This document shows, piece by piece, positions 37,337 to 47,255 of a stretch of 64,000 nucleotides of DNA; position 1 is the first letter of the stretch; each line of letters opens with the position of its first letter. Below the pieces are notes generated by a model. The model saw nothing but the letters and a program-made list of their open reading frames with translations. It ran no database searches and was not told the origin of the DNA. The translations under genes were made by a program, and so were the position numbers. Source of the stretch: Bacteroidota bacterium (GTDB lineage Bacteria; Bacteroidota; Ignavibacteria; Ignavibacteriales; Melioribacteraceae); NCBI GenBank assembly GCA_018818065.1, contig JAHISV010000009.1, positions 124,001 to 188,000 on the forward strand, read 5' to 3'.

Positions 37337-37757
37337 ATTTTCTAATGTTTATTCTTCGTGTTTGCTGATCAATAAAATCGAAATTAACTTCATACCTGGA
37401 ATTTGGCAATACACCTGGAATCATTCCAGCCCATTCGATAAAGATAATTGATTCAAGATCATTTAAGTATTCTTCAAAACCAATATCATAAAGTTCCAGC
37501 GGATTTTCAATTCTGTAAAAATCAAAGTGGTATATTTTTACTTCCCCCTCGTATTCGTTTACTATTGAGAAAGTAGGGCTACTAACAAAATTAACACCAA
37601 ATTTTTTACATATTGAGTTTACAAAAAAAGTTTTTCCACTACCAAGATTGCCATTAAGCGCAACAACATCCCCTGGTTTAAGTAATAAGGCAAATTCCTG
37701 CGCTAATTCTCTAGTTTCAACCTCTAATGTACATTCTTTAACCAGAGGTAGTTCCAT
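37329..37757 (-). CDS. tsaE: tRNA t6A biosynthesis ATPase TsaE
   Basis: A 142-aa P-loop ATPase with GNLGSGKTFF (Walker A, residues about 36-45), the conserved SSPTFSIVNEY, and HFDFYRIENPLELYDIGFEEYL, ending with IEWAG. It is required for the turnover of the TsaB-TsaD complex in t6A formation. Overlaps tsaB by 8 nt and begins at the porX stop codon (TAATG). The tsaE-porX neighbourhood recurs in Bacteroidota genomes that I know of. Confidence 0.95.
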   Translation of the reverse strand: MELPLVKECTLEVETRELAQEFALLLKPGDVVALNGNLGSGKTFFVNSICKKFGVNFVSSPTFSIVNEYEGEVKIYHFDFYRIENPLELYDIGFEEYLNDLESIIFIEWAGMIPGVLPNSRYEVNFDFIDQQTRRINIRKYE

Positions 37758-39328
37758 TAAGCTTTTGTCTCCATTGTAACAACCGGTAGTATCATCTCTT
37801 CCATAGATATACCGCCATGTTGGAAAGTGTCTTTATAGTGACTTAAGAACTTATGATAATCAGTAGGATAAACAAAGTAATAATCTTCCTTGGATATGAT
37901 ATAGCTTGAAGCGATTCCGGTTTTTGGTAATCGATATTCTTCAGGGTTTTTAAAAGTCATAGCATGTTTTGGATCAACTTTAAGATTCCGTCCGAATTTG
38001 AACCTCAAGTTTGTAGATGCTTCCTTATCACCCAATACCTTAGCTCCGCGCAGCGTTCTAACACTTCCGTGGTCAGTTGTCACAATAACTTTGGCGTTTT
38101 CCATGGAGGCAATATTCCGCAAAGTACCCAGTAAAGAGGAATGTTGAAACCAACTATTGGTGAGGGATCGGTAAGCAGATTCTTCAGGCGCAATCTCCTT
38201 CAACAATTCGGAATCAGAACGTCCATGGGCAATCATATCAAGAAAATTAACAACTACTGCCATGAAATGAGTTTTTTTATGCGAAAATATATTTTGTTCA
38301 AATCCTTTTCCAACTTCAGGATTAATGATTTTTAAATATTTAAGTTCATTTCTTAGCGAAATGCCTTTTCGCTTTAATAGTTTCTCTAGTAATTCTTTTT
38401 CATTTTGGTTTAAACTGCGCTCGTCATCTTTTGAACCATCCCATATTTCAGGGTACTCTTTGGCAATATCAAGCGGATACTGCCCGCTAAAAATCGCATT
38501 TCGGGCATAAGGAGTAGCTGTGGGAAGAATAGAAAAATAATAATCCTTTTTAATGGTAAACAATTCCAGAAGATATTGCTCCATTCCCAGCCACTGGTCT
38601 AATCTTAGACAATCCAGAACAAACAAGAATACCGGTCCGGTTGAATTTTCGAGATGAGGCTGCACATACTTTTCAACCACTTGTGGCGATAAGATAGGCG
38701 TATAATAATCACCGGGATTATTTAACCATGTTAGATAGTTATTTTCAACAAACTTACAAAATTCCTTATTGCACTCTTTTCTTTGCTCATTAAGTGTTGT
38801 TCTTAAGTCTATTTCAGAATGCTCATCAAAAGTAAGATCCCACTTAACAAGGGTGTTGTAAATTTCTACCCAATCTTCATAGTCAAGATCTTCCATTAAT
38901 TTTCTCGAGATACTCCCAAAATCCTGTAGATAGTCTTTTGTTACGTACTCGCCTGAAATTTTCCTGCTCTCTAAAATCTTTTTGCATATCAGCAGAATCT
39001 GGGAAGGTACAACCGGCTTAATAAGGTAGTCAGTAATTTGACTCCCAATAGCATCGTTCATGAGGCTTTCTTCCTCATTTTTGGTTATCATCACTACAGG
39101 AACATTCTGATTTATTTTTTTTATCCGCGCCAGTGTTTCCAAGCCGCCTAAACCTGCCATCATCTCATCGAGAAAAATGAGATCAAAAGTTTTTGTTTTC
39201 ACAAGCGAAATAGCATCTTCGCCATTTGTTACAGTCTCTACTTCATACCCCTTTTGAGTAAGAAATAATATATGTGAACGTAAAAGATCGATTTCGTCAT
39301 CGACCCATAGAATCCTTCCTTTCGACAT
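37757..39328 (-). CDS. porX: PorX-type response regulator with PglZ domain
   Basis: About 523 aa. The N-terminal CheY-like receiver (about 1-120) has acidic pocket DDE and phosphoacceptor Asp 54 in IFLDEMM, with the conserved Lys in LIKPV. The rest is a PglZ/alkaline-phosphatase-superfamily domain with FVLDCLRLDQW (metal Asp), TTDHGSVR and a late FQHGGIS metal motif. PorX controls and supports type IX secretion in Bacteroidota, signalled by PorY. ATG 39328 has GGAG six bases upstream, preferred over TTG four codons earlier. It follows sprA after 39 bases. Confidence 0.9.
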   Translation of the reverse strand: MSKGRILWVDDEIDLLRSHILFLTQKGYEVETVTNGEDAISLVKTKTFDLIFLDEMMAGLGGLETLARIKKINQNVPVVMITKNEEESLMNDAIGSQITDYLIKPVVPSQILLICKKILESRKISGEYVTKDYLQDFGSISRKLMEDLDYEDWVEIYNTLVKWDLTFDEHSEIDLRTTLNEQRKECNKEFCKFVENNYLTWLNNPGDYYTPILSPQVVEKYVQPHLENSTGPVFLFVLDCLRLDQWLGMEQYLLELFTIKKDYYFSILPTATPYARNAIFSGQYPLDIAKEYPEIWDGSKDDERSLNQNEKELLEKLLKRKGISLRNELKYLKIINPEVGKGFEQNIFSHKKTHFMAVVVNFLDMIAHGRSDSELLKEIAPEESAYRSLTNSWFQHSSLLGTLRNIASMENAKVIVTTDHGSVRTLRGAKVLGDKEASTNLRFKFGRNLKVDPKHAMTFKNPEEYRLPKTGIASSYIISKEDYYFVYPTDYHKFLSHYKDTFQHGGISMEEMILPVVTMETKA

Positions 39329-39367
39329 ACTTGTCTCCAAAGAAAATTATAGATACAAAAAAAGTCA

Positions 39368-42300
39368 TTATCTAATTTGAATATTAATATCCAGCCCCAT
39401 CTCATTTGTTGTGGTAGGGGGTTTACGTCCTGCTCCTTTCGGATCAAAAGTAGTGCGCCTGTAGAATACTGATGCGGTAACAGTCTGACTCATTTGGAAT
39501 TTCAATCTTGGTTCCAGTTGTACACGTGTCTGACCATTTTGAGTGGTTTTCCACTTTGAATCATCAACTTCATCAAGATTGTAAATTGCCGTCTCAGAGT
39601 CACCCTGAGTATATGTAAATGAAAATTCAAGATCATTCTTAAAATTTATTCCAAACATCGGTAATTCAAATCCCTTTTTGGCATATGAGAATGAGATGCT
39701 GATATCAGCAGAATTGTCTTCGGTAATGTTATTTGTCGAAGCACCTAGGCTATACGTGGCTTTTGTTGAATATTTAACACTTGACGTAAAACTACCGTCA
39801 AATAATTTGTTTATTCCAAAGTTTATACCAATAAGAGGATTAAAGCCATAATCAATTTTTTGTGACTGGATTTCTTCAGTACCATCGGTTTTAACTTTTA
39901 TTCCTTCAGAATAGTTTGATGTATAGGCATGTGTTAAAGATATCTTATCAGCAAAACTAAGGAAACCGATTTTCTCAATACCATTCCAGGTAAAACTCCA
40001 GTTTGGTCGTGGAAACTGTTCAAGTATGTTTCCGATAAGTGGAATCTTATTCACAAAAGAAATTGCCTCAAATCCCTCAACAAATGAAGTAGAGATAGTA
40101 TTGGTTGTATCAGAATATAATACCCTCACTTCGTCAATACTTGTACCTATAGGTATAAACGCAGGGAATGACATAAATGTTCTGTTGAATGTTTTAGTGC
40201 CAGAAATTTCATTGGAAATAATAAATCCGGATTCGTCCGTTTTTAATCTAAAGGATTTATTTTCGCCTTTATCGAAGTGCCACGAAAGGTTAACTTTGGC
40301 GCCTGGCCAGAGATCTCGGGATGTTTTTAAATCAAAATTAAACTTCCTGAAATAGTTATCCGAAAGATTCCCATTCGGTGCTCTTAAGGGACCATTAATC
40401 AAACCAGTTGTGTCAGAAGCAGAGGCACTTGGTGCACCATAATCCTGCCCTAACATGAATAATGCAGAGGGACCCCGATCCTCGTCTGAACCAAATGTCC
40501 AAAAATTATTAAAGCCAGTGTTCATGGAATGAATACCTGAAATACCTCTTGATTCATCTCTTGAGAAGGTAAAATTAATTTGATCGTAATCAAAGAGTAA
40601 CCACTTAATCCCATGTCTCAGATAATACAATGCAGTTTCATATATTGGTTCGGTCTCAACTACAAGCGAATCCGTAAGTGCAACAGAAGAATCAGCTAGC
40701 GAAGTTTCAAGATTAAAAGGAGTTGTTGTATCATTATTTCCTTCCTGATCTATAGAAGTGACTCGGCCAGCACGCGGTTTAGTTGGCGCAGGGCCGCTTC
40801 CAAATCCTTTCCCAGAAGATTTTGAGTCCTTTTCTTCTTTAGAATCCCCGAGTAAAGGATCAAATAATTGTTTTAACTTAATAGTAATATTGGCGCTTAA
40901 CCGACTTGTATATTTTGCACTCCTGCCAAGAACGGGTTGGGATAAATTATTCATCCAGTTATAAGTAACTGTATAACCGCCTCCTATTTGAACACTTCTG
41001 TCGAGATCAAACCATTTCGGTAAACGGGGTGTCACCTTAAAATCAACAACCTGAGTATAGTCGACATCATTTCCAAAAATATAATTAATTCCACCGCCAA
41101 AAATTCTATTCCAGATTTCACTTTCCGAACTTTCAATCATGTCACCGGCATCTACTAAATTAGTGTCCGTTACAACACTAAAATTTTCTACAAGAAGATG
41201 TGCGAGCGAAGACTTAACCGTAACTCTGTAGTTTAACGTTGTATTTAACAAACCTCCCTCTGTTATTCTCCAGTTGAAGGAAGCATCTCTGGAAGCAAGA
41301 AAATCTCTTTGGATTTTAGGATCAACGCCCTCTGTTCTTGTTTGAACAAAAGATCTTTTCCTGTTTGTATTTACTCCCAGGCTAAAGGTTTGCGGAAGAT
41401 AGAATATTTTAAAATTCTTATAATCAGGGAAATATTCGAACAAATAATCCAGCAAAGGCCATTTGGGAGGTTGAACATATAATGTCGGTCCCAAATTTAG
41501 TGCGTAATTAGCACTGGCATCCCAACGCCAGGTATTACTTGTTTGCGTTGTTGGGTTCCTGCTGCTTTGTTTATTAAGACTAAATGAGAAAGTAAAACCA
41601 TTTATAATATCGCGAACATACCATGAATTAGAGGGAATTCTGATTTTCAAATTGGAAACAGTAAAGGTCTCACTCAACATTAAAGTTTCAGTTGTTGATC
41701 GAATATCATTTTCAATCTTGCTTAAAGAGTCAGCCGGAATATCTCCAAGACCTCTTGTAGCACTATTGACCACCTCACTTATGGCAATGTCAGTTCCAGG
41801 TAAAAACAAGGGCTTTGAAGTGGATTCTTTTCTGGTATATGAAATATTAAAATTGCTACCGGATAAATTGACTGGTATTAGCTTAAGAACGTTCAGACTG
41901 GCAGTTACACCCCAATCCTGTGCATCAATCCTATTACCAAATCTTTCAGAAATCCTATGGAAAAACGGGTTTCGCTTACTTGAGTTTACATCTACCTTTA
42001 TAAAATCAGCTAATTTAAGAGTAGCATTCGAGCTATAGGCCCAACCCGGAGAATCATCGGCATCAAGAACACGCAGCTCATTTATCCATAAATCACCTGA
42101 TATGGGATCTACTCCCGGAATTTCTGCGCCTGAATAAGGATCAGTAGATGTTTCTCCCGGCGGATTATATATACCAATTGAGAAAAACGTAACTCTGGTT
42201 AAGGTAGGATTTCCACGAAGACTATAGTAGTGCCCGGGAAGCCAATCATCACTTACTCGCTCACTTATTATGCTCCTTTGATCAATAGGTAATTCTTCTC

Positions 42301-45300
42301 TCTTTTGTTTAATAGCTGTTAATTTTTCAAACTTAATATCAATTTCATTCCAACGCTCTCCAATTGGAGCCCGATATTCATAGTAGTTCAGGGAGTCGGT
42401 ACCGAATCTAAAGAATAATTCAGATTTGTATTCAAGTCCGTTTAAGGTGTCCAGTTGGGCCAGACTTTTTGGGGTGGCAACGGTGTCACCCCAATAGAAC
42501 ATCTTCATTTCTTTGTAATTGAACAAATCCAGAGGTCTGAACAAATACTTTACTATTTCTCTTGTGTCGCCATCTTCAAGATCTTTAATAATTAACCTGA
42601 GTGATTGCTCGTTTTTAAAAACGTCCTGATCTGTTTTTGTTCTATCTTTTTCCAATTTAAGTCCAGCCGGACTGTAGTATTCGGGATCGTCTTCCACGTT
42701 TATTGTTGAAATGGTAAGTACTTCATCTTCTTCTGTTACCTTACCAGGCGTTAGAACTTTTCTCCATTGGTTACCAACAAGATTAATATCAAAAAGTCTT
42801 ATATGAAGCGGGCTACTCAATCCGTTTGTCCAAATCCTAATAGATTCAACAATGGATAGACTTGGATCACCAATTTTATCGGTATAATCTTTAAGTGGAA
42901 TCCTGAATAAAAACCATCCGCCCCGCACGCTGTTGCCGAATCCACCACCAATAAGGAATGGACTTGAAACTGTATCCAACGGAACCTTATACCTGAAATA
43001 ACTATCCAAACGATCAAGATTAGAGTTTCTGTTAAGATCTTCAGAGTCCGGGAAGAGTCTTTCAACAGATGCCGCACTCCCCTGTGTACCATTAATTTTT
43101 GAATAATCTCCGGATTGCGCCTGATAAACAAAATTATCCTTTGCCGGATCAGGTCCGGGATTAAGATAGAATACTGCCTCCTGAATGTCGTCCAAACCAT
43201 CAAGACCCAAATCTTCATCAACCGCAACATCAGGGGGCTTATCAATCTGATCATTAAAGTTCAGATCCTCTGTATTAAGAGTACCATTTGGTATTACATC
43301 TTCACTAATTTGACCCAGATCAACATACAGATTTGTTCCATCGGGGGCGCCCTGAATATTAACCCAAAATTCAATAAACTCAATGTTTTCATCTATAAGG
43401 TTGCTGGCAGACGCTGAAAGCCTTTTCATCATACCACCCCACCCTAAAGTTGGGTTACTTGCAAGTTCATCAAGTGAATTTTGATTATATGTTCCTGTAA
43501 CTGAAGGCTCAACAACCAGGTCAAGAACTGTTTGTTGTTGATCTTCACGAGCTACCTTTTTGGAATCACCCCATATATCCTGAACTGTAACATCAGATGG
43601 AATCAGGTTGAACCAATATGTTTTGGCTTTGAAATTCATTTGATCTAGTTTTGACATATTGCCTATTGAAAACATGTTATTAGGCACGCTTATATCTGTC
43701 CAGCCCGAATATCCATCACCAATAGGTATTTTTCTTTTCGAACCCTCAAAGTCATCTATATAGGCTATACTTTTTCCATTATCCCCCTCAATAGTACTTT
43801 TCTTTGTGTTTGGTTCGGGACTTATATAGGCGTATTCGGCGTTCAATGAAAAATTAGACATTTCCTTGGTAGACATTACATAATCAAGACCTTTGGTAAT
43901 AAAAGGCAAATCAAAGCTGGACTTAAAATCTGTACCCATGATCACGTTATTCAGAGGTTCTTCACCTATGCGCACCTTATCACTGAGAGTTTGTTGATTA
44001 AGATTGAGATAAGAAAAACCGAGACTGGTTTTATCGTTAAATTCATATATACCCCTAAGTCCCAGCATTGTTTTGGAAGCCATTTGGAAAAGATCATTCT
44101 TCTCATAAGTAATTCTTAAATCAGCGCCCGGTACAAGGGCTTCATCCTTTCTGATGCGCACCTGCCCAAGCAGATAATCAACAGTATAGTCCGAGCCCTC
44201 TTTAAGTTCGTTACCCGCTAAAAACACCTTAACTGAATTTTCTACAACATTAAATCCAACGTTAAAACTGGAAGTAACAGAAGCAGAATATTCACCCTTA
44301 ATGATAAATTTATCTTTTGTTCTATCGTTCTTGGCTATATTATATGTAGTATCGTAAACAGCCTGATATCTGAGTGAATCAGGAAAACCGGTTGGTCCGC
44401 TCGGTAAATTTTTGCCAAATGGTTCAAGTACAGGGAATATTACTTCCCCGGTTCCGGTATTAATAGTCCTGCCGGGCAGATAATCAAAAACACCGTCAGT
44501 ACCTACCGCGCCACTTTCATTTAACTTATCAAGTCTAAATGCCTCAAGTAAATTTGTTCCCTCATAATCGTTCCGAGGTTCGGAACCTTCTTTCTGGTAG
44601 TATATATCGAGAACAAAATCTTCTTTCTTAACATCTTTGCCGCCAATAGGGTAAATATTTTTTAGCTGGTTACGCCAGGCTTTCTTAAAGGAAGGTTGCA
44701 AATTTGCCGGCTTAATAAGTTTTAACACAAGTAGTTTATTCATATCACCATTATCTTGCAAAAACTCGCCATAGTATTTATCATTTTCCTCGCCGGGGCC
44801 ATTTTCCATAATGAAGGCAGCGGCTATTATCTCCTCACTTTGAATTGAAGTTTTAAATGAAATAAAACCTGCATCCTTATTGATCTCGTAGTGAGTGCCT
44901 TCCTCCAATTTAATAAATCTCGTTCCAATTACAGATTCACCAGCAACAGCTTCCAAAGAATTATTTCTTAAATCATCACCATATAACCGGGTACCGTTGT
45001 CTGGTGTTTCAAGATCAATAAATGCATTTGCCTTTCTTTCATTAGGATCATTAAGCCCTACGATCGATTTCCAAACTTCAATATCCTTTATTTTATATTT
45101 ATCGTTAACTATAGAAGGATTATTTCCATAAAAATCTTCAAAAATGTTCAATGTTTCATCAGAGTAATCTTCGTGTAAAAAATAGTGGTTCTTTGAGTAG
45201 TCGTAAGCACGAAATTCAAAAGTCTGTGATTTTGAACCGCCGGTTAATGACACCTCTTCAGTTTCACCTTTTTTCTGAGAAGCCAATGCAGTCAGTTTAA

Positions 45301-46423
45301 ATGGTCCCATCTTAAATTCGGCCTTTATTCCGAATAAAGCCTCGCTACCACCAACCAGTGGAGAAGTCTGCAATGATACGTTACCCGCTTCAATGCTTTG
45401 TATTATTTCATCCTCGTAACCGGTGTACTTAAGCTTTAGCTGGTTCTCGTATGAGAAGTCTCTTTCAGTATTCCAATCAGCAGATAGATTTAATTTATCA
45501 CCAATTGTTCCCTGAACATTTATTTGCACCTGCTGCTTAAAGTCAGGTTCGTTTCTTGTGTTGCCTAATAATGATGCTGTTACGCCTTCAGTTGTTTCGT
45601 TACGCCATGCCCCATGAATATCAACAGAACCATTAACCCTCAGACTTATTTTAGGAGGTCCGAAAATGCTGAAAATCGAAGAACTGGGAAGCGGAATTTC
45701 GATATTGGTAATTCCTTTCATAAGCTGGCTAAAATCTTCTTCGCCGGTTTTCAGCTCATATTTACCTGTAAGTTCATTCCAGGTTCTGCGCTCGTGCGCC
45801 TCCATTTGCATTTCAATGTAATCGTCAAGAGGAACCTTAAGTCCAACCTTATAGTCAATGTTACCCAACTTCTCATTTATAGTAACAAACTGCCCGGAAG
45901 AGTCTAGTTTTACTATTCTTCTTATTCTGGAATCGGAGGGATATGCAAAAAAGGAGAACTTTTTCTCGGGTTTAACAGTGGATGATAGATGATCTTTACG
46001 TTTATAGGTAAAATATTTTATTCGTGATGTTGAATCCAGCGCAAGAGAATCAATTTTCAGAGAATCCATTATTGAGGTGCCGAATGAAATTGTATCGCGG
46101 CTTGTAACAATAGTCTCTTCAGCATTTTTGAATGGTCTGAACTTACTGTGTCTAATCTTAACTTTTGATGTTATGGCAATAGAATCAGATTCTGGCGGAA
46201 CGTTAAGAATTGAAAATAAATCAACATCATTATTTTCGGTAAGATTCTCGAAAGCACTAATAGAAGATTTCTCACCTCCGCTATTTTCCATACCAATATT
46301 AGAGGATAAAGAGCTGTGAGAAGTGAATCCCGAAATTAACGCAGCTATAAAAACAAAAATGGGAATAACAATTAAATTGCTTCCCAATTTTTTGAGATAT
46401 TTAAAACGAGAGATAATATTCAA
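39368..46423 (-). CDS. sprA: type IX secretion translocon SprA (Sov)
   Basis: A 2351-aa outer-membrane protein, in the usual SprA size range. It has an N-terminal hydrophobic leader (about residues 15-34), then long beta-rich stretches with repeated NLSADWNTERDFSYENQLKLKY-like barrel strands, the family segment IDDFEGSKRKIPIG and a terminal strand ending in QIR. SprA forms the very large single-chain barrel through which type IX cargo crosses the outer membrane. Its promoter should lie in 46424-46559. It is upstream of porX in the same direction. No other type IX component or cargo C-terminal domain is seen in this window. Confidence 0.95.
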   Translation of the reverse strand: MNIISRFKYLKKLGSNLIVIPIFVFIAALISGFTSHSSLSSNIGMENSGGEKSSISAFENLTENNDVDLFSILNVPPESDSIAITSKVKIRHSKFRPFKNAEETIVTSRDTISFGTSIMDSLKIDSLALDSTSRIKYFTYKRKDHLSSTVKPEKKFSFFAYPSDSRIRRIVKLDSSGQFVTINEKLGNIDYKVGLKVPLDDYIEMQMEAHERRTWNELTGKYELKTGEEDFSQLMKGITNIEIPLPSSSIFSIFGPPKISLRVNGSVDIHGAWRNETTEGVTASLLGNTRNEPDFKQQVQINVQGTIGDKLNLSADWNTERDFSYENQLKLKYTGYEDEIIQSIEAGNVSLQTSPLVGGSEALFGIKAEFKMGPFKLTALASQKKGETEEVSLTGGSKSQTFEFRAYDYSKNHYFLHEDYSDETLNIFEDFYGNNPSIVNDKYKIKDIEVWKSIVGLNDPNERKANAFIDLETPDNGTRLYGDDLRNNSLEAVAGESVIGTRFIKLEEGTHYEINKDAGFISFKTSIQSEEIIAAAFIMENGPGEENDKYYGEFLQDNGDMNKLLVLKLIKPANLQPSFKKAWRNQLKNIYPIGGKDVKKEDFVLDIYYQKEGSEPRNDYEGTNLLEAFRLDKLNESGAVGTDGVFDYLPGRTINTGTGEVIFPVLEPFGKNLPSGPTGFPDSLRYQAVYDTTYNIAKNDRTKDKFIIKGEYSASVTSSFNVGFNVVENSVKVFLAGNELKEGSDYTVDYLLGQVRIRKDEALVPGADLRITYEKNDLFQMASKTMLGLRGIYEFNDKTSLGFSYLNLNQQTLSDKVRIGEEPLNNVIMGTDFKSSFDLPFITKGLDYVMSTKEMSNFSLNAEYAYISPEPNTKKSTIEGDNGKSIAYIDDFEGSKRKIPIGDGYSGWTDISVPNNMFSIGNMSKLDQMNFKAKTYWFNLIPSDVTVQDIWGDSKKVAREDQQQTVLDLVVEPSVTGTYNQNSLDELASNPTLGWGGMMKRLSASASNLIDENIEFIEFWVNIQGAPDGTNLYVDLGQISEDVIPNGTLNTEDLNFNDQIDKPPDVAVDEDLGLDGLDDIQEAVFYLNPGPDPAKDNFVYQAQSGDYSKINGTQGSAASVERLFPDSEDLNRNSNLDRLDSYFRYKVPLDTVSSPFLIGGGFGNSVRGGWFLFRIPLKDYTDKIGDPSLSIVESIRIWTNGLSSPLHIRLFDINLVGNQWRKVLTPGKVTEEDEVLTISTINVEDDPEYYSPAGLKLEKDRTKTDQDVFKNEQSLRLIIKDLEDGDTREIVKYLFRPLDLFNYKEMKMFYWGDTVATPKSLAQLDTLNGLEYKSELFFRFGTDSLNYYEYRAPIGERWNEIDIKFEKLTAIKQKREELPIDQRSIISERVSDDWLPGHYYSLRGNPTLTRVTFFSIGIYNPPGETSTDPYSGAEIPGVDPISGDLWINELRVLDADDSPGWAYSSNATLKLADFIKVDVNSSKRNPFFHRISERFGNRIDAQDWGVTASLNVLKLIPVNLSGSNFNISYTRKESTSKPLFLPGTDIAISEVVNSATRGLGDIPADSLSKIENDIRSTTETLMLSETFTVSNLKIRIPSNSWYVRDIINGFTFSFSLNKQSSRNPTTQTSNTWRWDASANYALNLGPTLYVQPPKWPLLDYLFEYFPDYKNFKIFYLPQTFSLGVNTNRKRSFVQTRTEGVDPKIQRDFLASRDASFNWRITEGGLLNTTLNYRVTVKSSLAHLLVENFSVVTDTNLVDAGDMIESSESEIWNRIFGGGINYIFGNDVDYTQVVDFKVTPRLPKWFDLDRSVQIGGGYTVTYNWMNNLSQPVLGRSAKYTSRLSANITIKLKQLFDPLLGDSKEEKDSKSSGKGFGSGPAPTKPRAGRVTSIDQEGNNDTTTPFNLETSLADSSVALTDSLVVETEPIYETALYYLRHGIKWLLFDYDQINFTFSRDESRGISGIHSMNTGFNNFWTFGSDEDRGPSALFMLGQDYGAPSASASDTTGLINGPLRAPNGNLSDNYFRKFNFDLKTSRDLWPGAKVNLSWHFDKGENKSFRLKTDESGFIISNEISGTKTFNRTFMSFPAFIPIGTSIDEVRVLYSDTTNTISTSFVEGFEAISFVNKIPLIGNILEQFPRPNWSFTWNGIEKIGFLSFADKISLTHAYTSNYSEGIKVKTDGTEEIQSQKIDYGFNPLIGINFGINKLFDGSFTSSVKYSTKATYSLGASTNNITEDNSADISISFSYAKKGFELPMFGINFKNDLEFSFTYTQGDSETAIYNLDEVDDSKWKTTQNGQTRVQLEPRLKFQMSQTVTASVFYRRTTFDPKGAGRKPPTTTNEMGLDINIQIR

Positions 46424-46559
46424 AATCGTTCCTGCCTATAGATAAATAATACCGTAAAAAGCCTCTATACTACCTCCCAAGCCAAATAATTCAGTGCAAA
46501 AACTTATTTAATTTGAACTATAAATACAATTCTTTTTTTTATGTACTTTAATTTGTGGA

Positions 46560-47249
46560 CTAGATGATATCGTCAAGTTTTGTAGGCTGCTCGAAAGTTT
46601 CTATTATCTTACTTTCATGTACAACTACTGCGCTCAATTTGTTTCCTACACATGCCCCTGTATCAATATATAATGCATTCGCTGTTTCATCAAGTATAAC
46701 AGCCTGATTCTTTGTATGTCCAACAATCTGTAATTTACCCAAGTCCAGCAAATTGGCGCGTGTCCAGAGTACTCCATCTTCGTTTTTAAAGTCTTGCTTT
46801 ATAAAACTATCAAGAATATTAAGATCACTTCTAAAATTTTTGGGGAGCTCATTTTTATACACACTGGAAATTCCGGCATGTGTAATAAAACAGTCATCAA
46901 GATTATAGAAAAGAGGTGCATGTTTTATAAAGTCTATATGTTTGAATATTTCGTCTTCGTGTTCTTCATATGAAACAAGTGTCGATTCATTACCGTTAAA
47001 AACCCAGGATTTTGCAAATACACTGGATGGATCTTTAAAGAAATGGAAAAACATGTAATCATGATTTCCTGGTGTAAACCTGATATTCTCTTCCACAAAA
47101 AACTTTACAACTTCATAGCTAAAATTACCCCTGTCAATCAAATCCCCAACGGAGTAGATGGGAACCTTAGGGTATTTATTTCTAATCTTGTTATAAAGCT
47201 CAACTAATGTGAAAAAGCAGCCGTGTATATCGCCTATAACTGCTACCAT
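46560..47249 (-). CDS. metallophosphoesterase (Ser/Thr phosphatase-like)
   Basis: A 229-aa calcineurin-like phosphoesterase. Metal motifs are in order: GDIHGC (residues 6-11), VGDLIDRG, TPGNHDYM, then a VGHT and a late histidine region. The layout resembles bacterial PPP-family protein phosphatases and ApaH-like enzymes, so it may act on phosphoproteins or dinucleoside polyphosphates. It begins 6 bases after the acyl-CoA hydrolase gene stops and is likely cotranscribed. Confidence 0.9.
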   Translation of the reverse strand: MVAVIGDIHGCFFTLVELYNKIRNKYPKVPIYSVGDLIDRGNFSYEVVKFFVEENIRFTPGNHDYMFFHFFKDPSSVFAKSWVFNGNESTLVSYEEHEDEIFKHIDFIKHAPLFYNLDDCFITHAGISSVYKNELPKNFRSDLNILDSFIKQDFKNEDGVLWTRANLLDLGKLQIVGHTKNQAVILDETANALYIDTGACVGNKLSAVVVHESKIIETFEQPTKLDDII

Positions 47250-47255
47250 ATGAAA

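Noticed and set aside
42817..43254. 145-codon minus-strand frame inside sprA
   Set aside because: Alternative frame of sprA; arginine/isoleucine-rich and without domain features.
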